A stretch of 64,000 nucleotides of DNA from Actinomadura meyerae (GTDB taxonomy: Bacteria > Actinomycetota > Actinomycetes > Streptosporangiales > Streptosporangiaceae): contig NZ_FZOR01000040.1 in NCBI RefSeq assembly GCF_900188445.1, positions 1 through 64,000 of the forward strand, read 5' to 3'. The position numbers and the translations under genes are program-made. Of the stretch, positions 16,819 through 24,940 are shown piece after piece. The notes under the pieces are model-generated. The model saw only the letters and a list, made by a program, of their open reading frames with translations, ran no database searches and was not told the DNA's origin. Numbering within the stretch: position 1 is the first letter of the stretch; each line of letters begins with the position of its first letter.

Positions 16819-17748
16819 ATGGCTGTACACAACCCGCCGGTCGGACTTGACACCGGATCCTCACCCTCTCAGTCAAGAGCGCTCCCGTTCGAGGACGGGG
16901 GGCTGTTCCGCATCGAGATCCCCTCCGTCGAAGGTCCCGACGCGCTGGACGCCGTCCTCGAAGAGGCGGAACGGCTCAACGTGACGGTCCACCGGATCAG
17001 CCAGGGCAGCGGCGTCGCGATGCTGAGCGACGCCGAGATCCGCGCCATGGTGGACAGGACCCGGGCGGCGCGCATCGAGTTGTGCCTCTTCCTCGGCCCG
17101 CGCGGGACGTGGGACATCGGCGCCGGCACCCGTACGCCCTCCGGTGGCGCGGGCCCGCGGGTGCGCGGCGAGGCGCAGCTGCGCTACAGCCTGGAGGACG
17201 CCGCCCGCGTGGTCGAGCTCGGCGTTCGCTGCCTGCTCGTCGCCGACGAAGGCGTGCTCTGGGAACTGCACAAGGCCCGGCTCTCCGGTGACCTGCCCGG
17301 TGACGTGAAGCTGAAGCTGTCCGCGCTCGCCGGCCCGGCGAACCCCGCGTCGTTCGCGGTCATCGAGATGCTCGGCGCCGACTCCATCAACGTGCCCGGA
17401 GACCTTCCCGTCGCCGACCTCGCCGCCATGCGCAGGGCGAGCGCGACGCCCATCGACATCTACATCGAGTCGCCGGACGCCCTCGGCGGGTACGTCCGCC
17501 AGCACGAGGCGCCCGCGTTCATCGACCACGTGGCGCCCGTCTACCTCAAGTTCGGGCTGCGCAACGCCCCGGAGATGTACCCGAGCGGCGAGCACACCCG
17601 CGCACTCAGCATCTCCTCCTCCCGCGAGCGGGTGCGCCGCGCCGCGCTGATGCTCGAACACCTCGACCGCATCGGCTACCTCAAGCACATGTCGCCGGCC
17701 GGCGCGCCGGTGACCACCTCGCTGCGCCGCTTCGCGGAGCCCGCATGA
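16819..17748 (+). CDS. U32-peptidase-like TIM-barrel protein
   Basis: A 309-residue cytoplasmic protein that resembles the U32-peptidase-like barrel proteins of actinobacterial catabolic clusters (VHRISQGSGVAMLSDAEI, CLFLGPRGTWDIGAG, GADSINVPGDLPVADLAAMRRA, PIDIYIESPDALGG, VYLKFGLRNAPEMYPSG). True U32 peptidases have a Cys/Glu signature not obvious here, so a barrel enzyme acting on a small molecule is as likely as a peptidase. AAAGG precedes ATG 16819. It is the first gene of the 11-gene operon and overlaps the enoyl-CoA hydratase start by four bases. Confidence 0.6.
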   Translation: MAVHNPPVGLDTGSSPSQSRALPFEDGGLFRIEIPSVEGPDALDAVLEEAERLNVTVHRISQGSGVAMLSDAEIRAMVDRTRAARIELCLFLGPRGTWDIGAGTRTPSGGAGPRVRGEAQLRYSLEDAARVVELGVRCLLVADEGVLWELHKARLSGDLPGDVKLKLSALAGPANPASFAVIEMLGADSINVPGDLPVADLAAMRRASATPIDIYIESPDALGGYVRQHEAPAFIDHVAPVYLKFGLRNAPEMYPSGEHTRALSISSSRERVRRAALMLEHLDRIGYLKHMSPAGAPVTTSLRRFAEPA

Positions 17749-18557
17749 GCGAGACCGGGAGCGAGACCGTGAGCGAGAGCGGCGCGGGGCTGCGCTACGA
17801 GGTCCGCGAGCACGTCGCCTACCTCACCCTGAACCGCCCCGAGCGCCGGAACGCGCTGAGCACCGGGCTGATCTCGGACCTGCTGGACGCCTTCGACCGG
17901 GTGACCGGCGACGACGACGTCTGGCTGGTCGTGCTCACCGGCGCGGGCGAGAAGGCGTTCTGCGCGGGCGGCGATCTCAAGGAGTTCGACGAGATGGCCG
18001 CGGCCGGACGGCAGATCCCCGTCCCGATGCGGGGCGTGCAGCGCAACGTCTACGAGGCGCTGCTCGAAGTGCCCAAGCCGACCATCGCCGTGCTCAACGG
18101 CCCCGCCGTCGCCGGCGGTTTCGAGCTCGCGCTGGCCTGCGACCTGCGCGTCGCCGCCGACCACGTCGTCGTCGGCATGCCGGAGGCCAAGATCGGCATG
18201 GGGGCCAACTTCGCGACCGTCGTGCTGCCCCGCATGGTGCCCCGGGCGATCGCGTTCGAACTGCTCTACACCGGCCGGTACATCGACGCCGTCCGCGCGC
18301 GGGAACTGGGCCTGATCAACCACATCTTCCCGCGCGACCGGCTGGCCGAGGAGGCCGAGGCCTTCGTCCGCGAGATCGCCGGGAACGCCCCGCTCAGCCT
18401 GCGCCGCTACAAGGAGATGCTCGGCAAGGGGTGGGAGCTTCCCGTCGCGTCGGCCCTGCGGCTCAACGCCGGGCCCAACCCCTATCTCTCCGAAGACCGC
18501 GCCGAAGGCATCCGCGCGCGCCTTGAGAAGCGCCCACCCCGGTGGCGCGGACGCTGA
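17745..18557 (+). CDS. enoyl-CoA hydratase/isomerase
   Basis: A 270-residue crotonase-fold enzyme. Hallmarks are LTLNRPERRNALSTGL near the start, the oxyanion-hole strand GAGEKAFCAGGDLKEF at about residues 67-82, and the second site VAGGFELALACDLRVAADHVVVGMPEAKIGM. One of the two usual catalytic acidic residues (the PEAKIG Glu) is visible. It would hydrate or isomerise an enoyl-CoA made by the acyl-CoA dehydrogenase in the same operon. Start ATG 17745 overlaps the preceding stop (ATGA). Confidence 0.92.
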   Translation: MSETGSETVSESGAGLRYEVREHVAYLTLNRPERRNALSTGLISDLLDAFDRVTGDDDVWLVVLTGAGEKAFCAGGDLKEFDEMAAAGRQIPVPMRGVQRNVYEALLEVPKPTIAVLNGPAVAGGFELALACDLRVAADHVVVGMPEAKIGMGANFATVVLPRMVPRAIAFELLYTGRYIDAVRARELGLINHIFPRDRLAEEAEAFVREIAGNAPLSLRRYKEMLGKGWELPVASALRLNAGPNPYLSEDRAEGIRARLEKRPPRWRGR

Positions 18558-18584
18558 GTTTCTGAGATTCGAGGAGAACTCCCC

Positions 18585-19745
18585 ATGCATTACCAGCTCA
18601 CCGACGAACAGGCGAGCATCCGGGACGCGGTCGCCGACCTGTGCCGCAACTTCCCGCAGGAGTACTGGACCGAGAAGGACCAGAAGCTGGAGTACCCCGA
18701 GGAGTTCGTCGACGCCCTGGGCGAGGCGGGCTGGCTGTCGGTGCTGATCCCCGAGGAGTACGGCGGGGGCGGCGGCACGGTCACCGACGCCGCGATCGTC
18801 CTGGAGACCATCAGCCGCTCCGGCGGCACCGGCGTCCCGGCGCACGCGCAGATGTACACGATGGGCACGATCCTGCGGCACGGCAACGAGGAGCAGAAGA
18901 AGCGGCTGCTCCCCGAGATCGCCGCGAACCGGCTGCGGCTGCAGGCGTTCGGCATCACCGAACCCGACGCCGGCACCGACACGACGCGGATCCGCACCTT
19001 CGCCGAGCGCGACGGGGACACCTACGTCGTCAACGGCGGCAAGATCTGGACGTCCCGCTTCCAGCACTCGGACTACATGCTGCTGCTGGTGCGGACCACC
19101 CGCTACGAGGACGTCGAGAAGAAGACCGACGGCCTGACAGTCCTTCTGGTGGACCTGCGGGAGGCGGGCGACTCCATCGTTGCGCGGCCCATCCGCACGA
19201 TGACCGCGCACGAGACCAACGAGCTGACGATCACCGACCTGCGCGTCCCGGTCGCCAACCGCATCGGCGAGCAGGGACGCGGCTTCCGCTACATCCTGTC
19301 CGGCCTGAACGTGGAGCGGATCCTGGTCGCGTCCGAGGTGATCGGGGACGGCTTCTGGTTCATCGACCGCGCCACGCAGTACGCCAGGGAGCGCGAGGTC
19401 TTCGGCCGTCCGATCGGGCAGAACCAGGGCGTCCAGTTCCCGCTGGCGCAGGCGTACGCCAACCTCGAGGCGGCCAGCCTGATGCGCTTCAAGGCCGCGG
19501 CGATGTTCGACGACGGGCTCAACCCCGGCTTCGAGGCCAACGCCGCCAAGCTGCTCGGGTCGAAGGCGAACTGGGAGGCCGCCAACGCGGCGATGGACAC
19601 CTTCGGCGGCTTCGGCCTCGCCGAGGAGTACGGCATCGAACGCAAGTTCCGCGAGGCCCGCCTGCCCGTCGTGGCGCCCATCAACAACAACCTCGTCCTG
19701 GCCTACATCGGGCACCAGGTCCTCGGAATGCCGAAGTCGTACTGA
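18585..19745 (+). CDS. acyl-CoA dehydrogenase
   Basis: A 386-residue FAD enzyme with the family signatures QAFGITEPDAGTDTTRI (flavin and substrate loop), WTSRFQHSDYMLLLVRTT, and the C-terminal AMDTFGGFGLAEEYGIERKFREARL. It introduces the alpha-beta double bond in an acyl-CoA. GAGGAGA precedes the ATG. The position after the hydratase and before a hydrolase and CoA-transferase places it in an acyl-CoA breakdown route. Confidence 0.93.
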   Translation: MHYQLTDEQASIRDAVADLCRNFPQEYWTEKDQKLEYPEEFVDALGEAGWLSVLIPEEYGGGGGTVTDAAIVLETISRSGGTGVPAHAQMYTMGTILRHGNEEQKKRLLPEIAANRLRLQAFGITEPDAGTDTTRIRTFAERDGDTYVVNGGKIWTSRFQHSDYMLLLVRTTRYEDVEKKTDGLTVLLVDLREAGDSIVARPIRTMTAHETNELTITDLRVPVANRIGEQGRGFRYILSGLNVERILVASEVIGDGFWFIDRATQYAREREVFGRPIGQNQGVQFPLAQAYANLEAASLMRFKAAAMFDDGLNPGFEANAAKLLGSKANWEAANAAMDTFGGFGLAEEYGIERKFREARLPVVAPINNNLVLAYIGHQVLGMPKSY

Positions 19746-19753
19746 GGCCGCTG

Positions 19754-20509
19754 ATGTCACTACGAATCCACGCACTGCCCGTCGGGGTCCTGCACAATTT
19801 CCCCACCGCCGCGCTGACCTACCAGCGCGGCTGGGGACAGGTGCAGGACGTCCCGCAGATCATGTTCGTCATCACCGGCGGCCCGCGCCCGGTCGTGGTC
19901 GACACCGGGACGCCCGACGCCGGGTTCGTCCGCGAGCACCACGGCTACGACTTCGAGCGGCCGGACGACCAGCATCCGCGCGCCGTGCTCGACCGGATCG
20001 GCGTCGACCCGCTCGACGTGGAACTGGTGATCAACACCCACCTGCACTGGGACCACTGCGGCAACAACGCCCTGTTCGCCAACGCCCGGTTCGTCGTCCA
20101 GAAGGCGGAACTGGAGTACGCGCGGAACCCGCTGGAGCCCACTCGCGTCGCCTTCGAGAACACCAACGTGATCGATCCGCCGTGGATGCCGGTCGAGGAC
20201 CGCATCGACGCCGTCGACGGGGACGCCGACGTCGCGCCCGGCCTGTCGGTGGTGCGGCTGCCCGGCCACACGCCCGGTTCGCAGGGCGTGCTGGTCGACA
20301 CCGGTGCCGGTGGCCGCTTCCTGATCGCCGGTGACTGCGTGAACCTCTACCGCAACTGGGAGGGCGACGGGACGCTGCGCCACATCGTCGGCGGGTCGCT
20401 CATGGACCTGCGCGCCCACCTCGACAGCTTCACCAGGATCGAGGGGCTGGGCGCCGAGGTGATCCCGTCGCACGACCCCCTGGTTCTCGAACGCGGGGTG
20501 TTCGGCTGA
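19754..20509 (+). CDS. metallo-beta-lactamase-fold hydrolase (lactonase-like)
   Basis: A 251-residue MBL-fold enzyme of the N-acyl-homoserine-lactonase-like group. The di-zinc motif is NTHLHWDHCGNN (HxHxDH) at about residues 95-105, with the later ligands in RLPGHTPGSQG (His), IAGDCVN (bridging Asp) and PSHDP (His). Start ATG 19754, 8 bases after the preceding stop; its own stop overlaps the next start. In this context it could open a lactone intermediate or hydrolyse a thioester; there is no quorum-sensing context. Confidence 0.88.
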   Translation: MSLRIHALPVGVLHNFPTAALTYQRGWGQVQDVPQIMFVITGGPRPVVVDTGTPDAGFVREHHGYDFERPDDQHPRAVLDRIGVDPLDVELVINTHLHWDHCGNNALFANARFVVQKAELEYARNPLEPTRVAFENTNVIDPPWMPVEDRIDAVDGDADVAPGLSVVRLPGHTPGSQGVLVDTGAGGRFLIAGDCVNLYRNWEGDGTLRHIVGGSLMDLRAHLDSFTRIEGLGAEVIPSHDPLVLERGVFG

Positions 20510-21675
20510 TGCGCGGATCACTGGACGGAGTGCGGGTCGTCGACCTGACCACCAGCGTCGCCGGGCCGTTCGCGACGATGGTGCTCGGCGATCTGGGCGC
20601 CGACGTGGTGAAGATCGAGCGTCCGGGGACGGGCGACGACACCCGGCACTGGGGGCCGCCCACCTGGGACGGGCAGAGCTGCCACTTCAACGCGCTGAAC
20701 CGCAACAAGCGCAGCGTGACGCTCGACCTGTCGTCCCCGGAGGGCATCGCGGATCTGCGCGCGCTCGCCGCCACCGCGGACGTGCTGGTGGAGAACCTGC
20801 GTCCGGGCTCGCTCGAACGCAAGGGCCTCGGGTACGAGGCGCTCCGCGCGGACAATCCGCGGCTCGTCTACTGCAGCATCACCGGTTACGGCCCGTCCGG
20901 GCCCCTGCGTCAGAAGCCGGCCTACGACCCGCTGATGCAGGCGTTCTCCGGGCTGATGGGCATGGTCGGCGCCCCGGGCAGCGAACCGGCCCGCATCCCG
21001 GTGTCGATCCTGGACCAGGGCTCGGCGATGTGGGCGGTGATCGGCGTCCTGGACGCGCTGCGCTCGCGCGAGCGCAGCGGTAGCGGCTCCCACGTGCAGA
21101 CCAGCCTGCTCGGCACCGCGCTGATGTGGCAGCCCGTCCAGGTCGCCAACTACCTGGCGGCCGGTGAGCTGCCCCAGCGGCTCGGCTCCGGGACGATCGG
21201 AATCTACCCCTACGGCGCGTTCCCGACCGCCGACCGCGACATCGTCATCGCGGCGGGGAACCAGCGGCTCTGGGTCGCGCTCTGTGAAGCCATCGGGCGC
21301 CCGGAACTGCCGCAGGACGCGCGTTTCGCCTCCAACCCGGCACGGGTGAGCGAGCGCGCGACGCTCGGCGCGATCCTGTCCGACCATCTCAGGGGCGAGG
21401 GGAGCGACACCTGGCTGGCCAAGCTCGAGGACGCCGGTGTCCCGTGCTCACCGATCAACACCCTCGACACGGTCCTCGCGCACGAGCAGGTGGAGCGCAT
21501 CGGGGCCGTCCCGCCGATCCCGCACCCGCAGATCGACGGCTATCGCGCCGTCGTCACGCCCCTGGCGGACGAGAACGGGCCGATCACCGAGCTGCGCCCC
21601 GCACCGGATCTGGGGGAGCACACCGACGAGGTGCTCGCCGAGATCCGCGGGACGGCGAACGGGGCGCGGCCGTGA
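20509..21675 (+). CDS. CaiB/BaiF (type III) CoA-transferase
   Basis: A 388-residue family III CoA-transferase. Visible features are GVRVVDLTTSVAGPFATMVLGDLGADVVKIERPGTGDDTR at the start, NRNKRSVTLDLSSPEG, DVLVENLRPGSLERKGLGYEALR, and CSITGYGPSGPLRQKPAYDPLMQA, with the catalytic Asp in AYDPLMQA. It activates an organic acid by moving CoA from a donor thioester. It overlaps both neighbours (TGATG and GTGA), implying translational coupling. Confidence 0.93.
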   Translation: MRGSLDGVRVVDLTTSVAGPFATMVLGDLGADVVKIERPGTGDDTRHWGPPTWDGQSCHFNALNRNKRSVTLDLSSPEGIADLRALAATADVLVENLRPGSLERKGLGYEALRADNPRLVYCSITGYGPSGPLRQKPAYDPLMQAFSGLMGMVGAPGSEPARIPVSILDQGSAMWAVIGVLDALRSRERSGSGSHVQTSLLGTALMWQPVQVANYLAAGELPQRLGSGTIGIYPYGAFPTADRDIVIAAGNQRLWVALCEAIGRPELPQDARFASNPARVSERATLGAILSDHLRGEGSDTWLAKLEDAGVPCSPINTLDTVLAHEQVERIGAVPPIPHPQIDGYRAVVTPLADENGPITELRPAPDLGEHTDEVLAEIRGTANGARP

Positions 21676-22853
21676 CCGACGCCAAGGGCCTGCACGCCAT
21701 GCCCGCCCCACGGGCGGATCTGCCGCGCGTCGCCCTCCTTGAGGAGGGAATGCGCGAGGGGCTGCAGATCGAGGACAGCGCGATTCCGGTCGAGGAGAAG
21801 GTGCGGCTGCTCGACTCGCTGTCGCAGACCGGCCTGCGGAACATCGTCGTCGGGAGCTTCGTCAGTCCCAAGTGGACGCCGCAAATGGCCGGCATCGACG
21901 AACTCGTCCAGTCGTTCACCCCTGCCGAAGGCGTCATCTATACGGCGCTCGCGCTCAACCAGCGCGGCGTGGAATGGCGAGCGGCGTACATTCCCGAGCG
22001 GCTGTCCCTCGTGGAATCGCGCCCGGCGACCAGGGCGCATCTCTGCGACGTGTTCGCGCAGCGCAACACCAACCGCACGCAGGAACAGGAGATCGCCTCC
22101 TGGCCCGGCATCATCGCGGCGGCCGTCGAAGCCGGGCAGACCGAGGCGGAGATCGGAGTGGGGGCCGCCTGGGGCTCCAACTGGGTCGGTGCCTTCAGCC
22201 ACGCCCAGCGCATGGAGATGCTGCGACGCCAGCACGACCTGTGGACGGAAGCGGGCGTCACCGTCCGCAAGGTCTTCTTCGCCGACCCCATGGGCTGGAA
22301 CGTTCCCTGGCAGCTGGAGGAGGACCTCACCGAGATCCGCCGAAGGTGGCCCGAGGTGCGCGACATCCACCTTCACCTGCATGACACGCGCGGCATGGCG
22401 GGGATCTCCCTCTACACCGCGCTGCGCTGCCTCGACGAGACGTTCACGGTCACCACCGACACCAGCATCGGCGGCATGGCCGGCTGCCCGTACTGCGGCA
22501 ACGGCAGGGCCGCGACGCTTTTCCCGACCGAGGACTTCGTCGTCATGCTGGACGCGCTCGGCTACGACACCGGGGTCGACATCGACCGCCTCATCGACAC
22601 CGTCGCGCTGGCCGAGGAGATCGTCGGCCACCGGCTCTACGGGCACGTCTCCAAAGCCGGCCCGCGGGTCTCGGACGCGGCGCTCTACCCCATGGACCTG
22701 CCCTTCATCGAAACCCTGGAGCAGGCCCAGCATTTCCGATCCGGGCCGGCGGTCCACCGGGGAGCGCTCTCGCCCTGGAAGAACCCCATCAGGTCGTGGC
22801 AGCGGCCTGAGACCGATTCCGACAAAGAAACAGAGGAACAAAGCCATGACTAA
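21672..22853 (+). CDS. HMG-CoA-lyase-like DRE-TIM barrel enzyme
   Basis: A 393-residue pyruvate-carboxyltransferase/HMGL-like enzyme. Metal and active-site motifs are EEGMREGLQIE near the start, DIHLHLHDTRGMAG (HxH ligands) around residue 235, and the glycine/cysteine loop GGMAGCPYCGNGRAATLFPTEDFVVML, as in hydroxymethylglutaryl-CoA lyase. It would cleave a 3-hydroxy-acyl-CoA by retro-aldol or condense acetyl-CoA. At 393 residues it is longer than classical HMGL (about 300). Start GTG 21672 overlaps the preceding stop. Confidence 0.85.
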   Translation: MTDAKGLHAMPAPRADLPRVALLEEGMREGLQIEDSAIPVEEKVRLLDSLSQTGLRNIVVGSFVSPKWTPQMAGIDELVQSFTPAEGVIYTALALNQRGVEWRAAYIPERLSLVESRPATRAHLCDVFAQRNTNRTQEQEIASWPGIIAAAVEAGQTEAEIGVGAAWGSNWVGAFSHAQRMEMLRRQHDLWTEAGVTVRKVFFADPMGWNVPWQLEEDLTEIRRRWPEVRDIHLHLHDTRGMAGISLYTALRCLDETFTVTTDTSIGGMAGCPYCGNGRAATLFPTEDFVVMLDALGYDTGVDIDRLIDTVALAEEIVGHRLYGHVSKAGPRVSDAALYPMDLPFIETLEQAQHFRSGPAVHRGALSPWKNPIRSWQRPETDSDKETEEQSHD

Positions 22854-23616
22854 CCCGTCCTCGGTGAACCCCGCCGCCTTCGAGGGAAAGAACGTCATCG
22901 TCACCGGTGCCGCGTCCGGTTTCGGCACGGCGATCGCCGAGCAGTTCGCCGCGGGCGGCGCCAACGTCGTGGTGGCCGACATCAACGCCGAAGGCGCCGC
23001 GGCCGTGGCCGGCCGGCTCCCCCGCGCGCTGCCCTTCACGGTGGACGTCGCGGAGCCGGACCAGATCAAGGCCCTGATCGACTTCACCGTCGCGGAGTTC
23101 GGCTCGATCGACGTGCTGGCCAACAACGCGGGCGCACCGCACCGCATCTGCCACGCCCTCGACATCGACATCGAGACCTGGGACCGGCAGTTCGCCATCA
23201 ACGCGCGCAGCGTCTTCGCCGCGACGAAGTACGCGGTGCCGCACATGCCCGACGGCGGCGTGATCGTGAACACCGCGTCGATCAGCGCGATCCGCCCCCG
23301 GCCCGGCCGCCTCGCCTACAACGCCAGCAAGGGCGCCGTCGAGACCCTCACCCGCGCCCTCGCCACCGAGCTGGCGCCGCGCATCCGCGTCAACGCCGTC
23401 AACCCGGTGGCGTCCCCGACCGGGTTCGTCAAGCTCGCCACCGGCGCGGCGGAGATGACCCCCGAGGATGAGGCCGCGATCGTCGCGGGCATCCCGATGG
23501 GCCGCCAGGCCGTCCCCGCCGACGTCGCCGCGGCCGTGACGTTCCTGGCCAGCCCCGCCGCCGAGTTCCTGACCGGCGTCTGCCTCGACGTCGACGGCGG
23601 CCGGAGCATCCAGTAG
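22846..23616 (+). CDS. SDR family oxidoreductase (3-oxoacyl reductase-like)
   Basis: A 256-residue classical short-chain dehydrogenase: cofactor motif TGAASGFGTAIAEQF (TGxxxGxG) at about 20-34, NNAG at about 89, the catalytic Ser in NTASISAIRP, YNASK (YxxxK) near residue 157, and the C-terminal DVDGG. The Asp in VVADIN favours NAD(H). It probably oxidises or reduces a hydroxyacyl intermediate of the operon pathway. ATG 22846 overlaps the preceding gene by 8 bases; GAGGAAC lies upstream. Confidence 0.92.
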   Translation: MTNPSSVNPAAFEGKNVIVTGAASGFGTAIAEQFAAGGANVVVADINAEGAAAVAGRLPRALPFTVDVAEPDQIKALIDFTVAEFGSIDVLANNAGAPHRICHALDIDIETWDRQFAINARSVFAATKYAVPHMPDGGVIVNTASISAIRPRPGRLAYNASKGAVETLTRALATELAPRIRVNAVNPVASPTGFVKLATGAAEMTPEDEAAIVAGIPMGRQAVPADVAAAVTFLASPAAEFLTGVCLDVDGGRSIQ

Positions 23617-23672
23617 CCGCGCCCCCCCGCCACCCCGGGGACCATCCCCACCCCACCCGAAAGGAAGTTCAC

Positions 23673-24809
23673 ATGGTCAACAGTCGCTGGGCGAGAGGAG
23701 GTGCCGCCGTGGCCGGGCTCGCTCTCGCGTCCGCCCTCACGGCCGCGTGCGGCAACTCGGGGGCAGTGCAGAACAAGACCACCGTGGCTGAGCAGAACAA
23801 GACCCCGCAGGGGCGCGAGGGCCGCCCGAGCCTGTCGCAGTTCTGCGGCGAGAAGAACGCGAAGGTGGCCTACGTCGTCGGCTTCGGCGACAACTCCTGG
23901 CGCAAGGTGGCCCTCGCCGAGGTCCAGGACGAGGCCGAGAAGTGCGGCAACGTCACCGTCAAGTACTTCGACGCCAACAACGACCAGAACCAGTACATCT
24001 CGATGATCAACTCGGCGACCGCCCAGGGGTTCGACGCGATCATCACCTACGACGACTTCGGCAAGGCGGCCGTCCCGGCGCTGCGCAAGGCGTTCGAGAG
24101 CGGCGTCACGGTCGTCCCCTTCGAGGCCGACCCCGGCGGCACCGCCGGGACCGACTACACCGGATTCGTCGACCTCGCCCTGGCCAAGGAGACCCAGGCC
24201 TGGGGCGAGTTCCTGAGCCGGGCGCTGCCGAAGGGCGGCAAGCTCGCCTACCTCGGCGGCACGGCGGGCAACCCGCTCAGCGCCAAATACTGGAAGGACT
24301 TCCAGGCGGTGCTGGCCGAGAACCCGGCGCTGAAGATGCAGGGCAGCGGGCCGATCACCACCAACTGGGACCCCGCCGAGTCGCAGAAGGTCGTCAGCGG
24401 CACCTTCGCCCAGTACCCGGACACCTCCGCGCTCATCGCCGACTACCTCGGCGGCACCGGGCCCGGCATCGTGCGCTCCTACCAGAACGCGCGCAAGCCG
24501 CTGCCGCCCGTCGCCGGCGGCTCGTCCACCAACGAGCTCGTCTGCATGTGGCGGGACCTGCACGAGAAGAACCCGGACTTCCAGCTGTTCTCGTCCGACG
24601 GCGACGTGTCCATCGGCCGCGTCGCGCTGCGCCACGCGGTCGCGGCGGTCCAGGGCGTCGAGAACGGCGAGAGCTGGGTCTTCGAGCGGGCGGTCGGGAT
24701 CGACACGACCAAGGACATCATCCCGGCCTGCGACGACAAGCTGCCGCAGGACGCCCCTCTCGCGTCGACGTTCGACGCGACCCGGCTCGCGGAGATCTTC
24801 GCGAAGTAG
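23673..24809 (+). CDS. sugar-type ABC transporter substrate-binding lipoprotein (RbsB-like)
   Basis: A 378-residue periplasmic-binding-protein-type lipoprotein. The signal peptide ends in a lipobox LTAAC near residue 26. The mature part has the type-I sugar-binding fold: AYVVGFGDNSWRKVALAEVQDEAEKC, YFDANNDQNQYISMINSATAQGFDAIITYDDFGKA. The ligand is probably a small polar compound fed to the pathway; ribose itself is not implied. AAAGGAAG precedes the ATG. A hairpin follows at 24819-24859, which may keep binding-protein mRNA more abundant than that of the transporter genes. Confidence 0.9.
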   Translation: MVNSRWARGGAAVAGLALASALTAACGNSGAVQNKTTVAEQNKTPQGREGRPSLSQFCGEKNAKVAYVVGFGDNSWRKVALAEVQDEAEKCGNVTVKYFDANNDQNQYISMINSATAQGFDAIITYDDFGKAAVPALRKAFESGVTVVPFEADPGGTAGTDYTGFVDLALAKETQAWGEFLSRALPKGGKLAYLGGTAGNPLSAKYWKDFQAVLAENPALKMQGSGPITTNWDPAESQKVVSGTFAQYPDTSALIADYLGGTGPGIVRSYQNARKPLPPVAGGSSTNELVCMWRDLHEKNPDFQLFSSDGDVSIGRVALRHAVAAVQGVENGESWVFERAVGIDTTKDIIPACDDKLPQDAPLASTFDATRLAEIFAK

Positions 24810-24818
24810 CAGCCGCAC

Positions 24819-24859
24819 CGCCGTTCTCCGGGAGGCGCCCCGCTCCCCGGAGGACGGCG
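24819..24859 (+). other. intercistronic hairpin (attenuator or mRNA stabiliser)
   Basis: A 14-base-pair stem with one G-U wobble and a 13-base loop, directly after the binding-protein stop and about 80 bases before the transporter ATPase. Further CGGCGGTCC repeats follow. It could be a partial terminator or a 3-prime stabiliser. Confidence 0.5.
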
Positions 24860-24940
24860 GTCCCGGAGTACGGCGGTCCCCGGACGGCGGCACGGCGCAC
24901 GGGAGCGCCGCCCGCCCATCGCCGGCGAGGAGAATTACCA

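Noticed and set aside
17676..19775. 699-codon minus-strand frame over the hydratase and dehydrogenase genes
   Set aside because: Antisense to two well-supported enzymes and compositionally biased.
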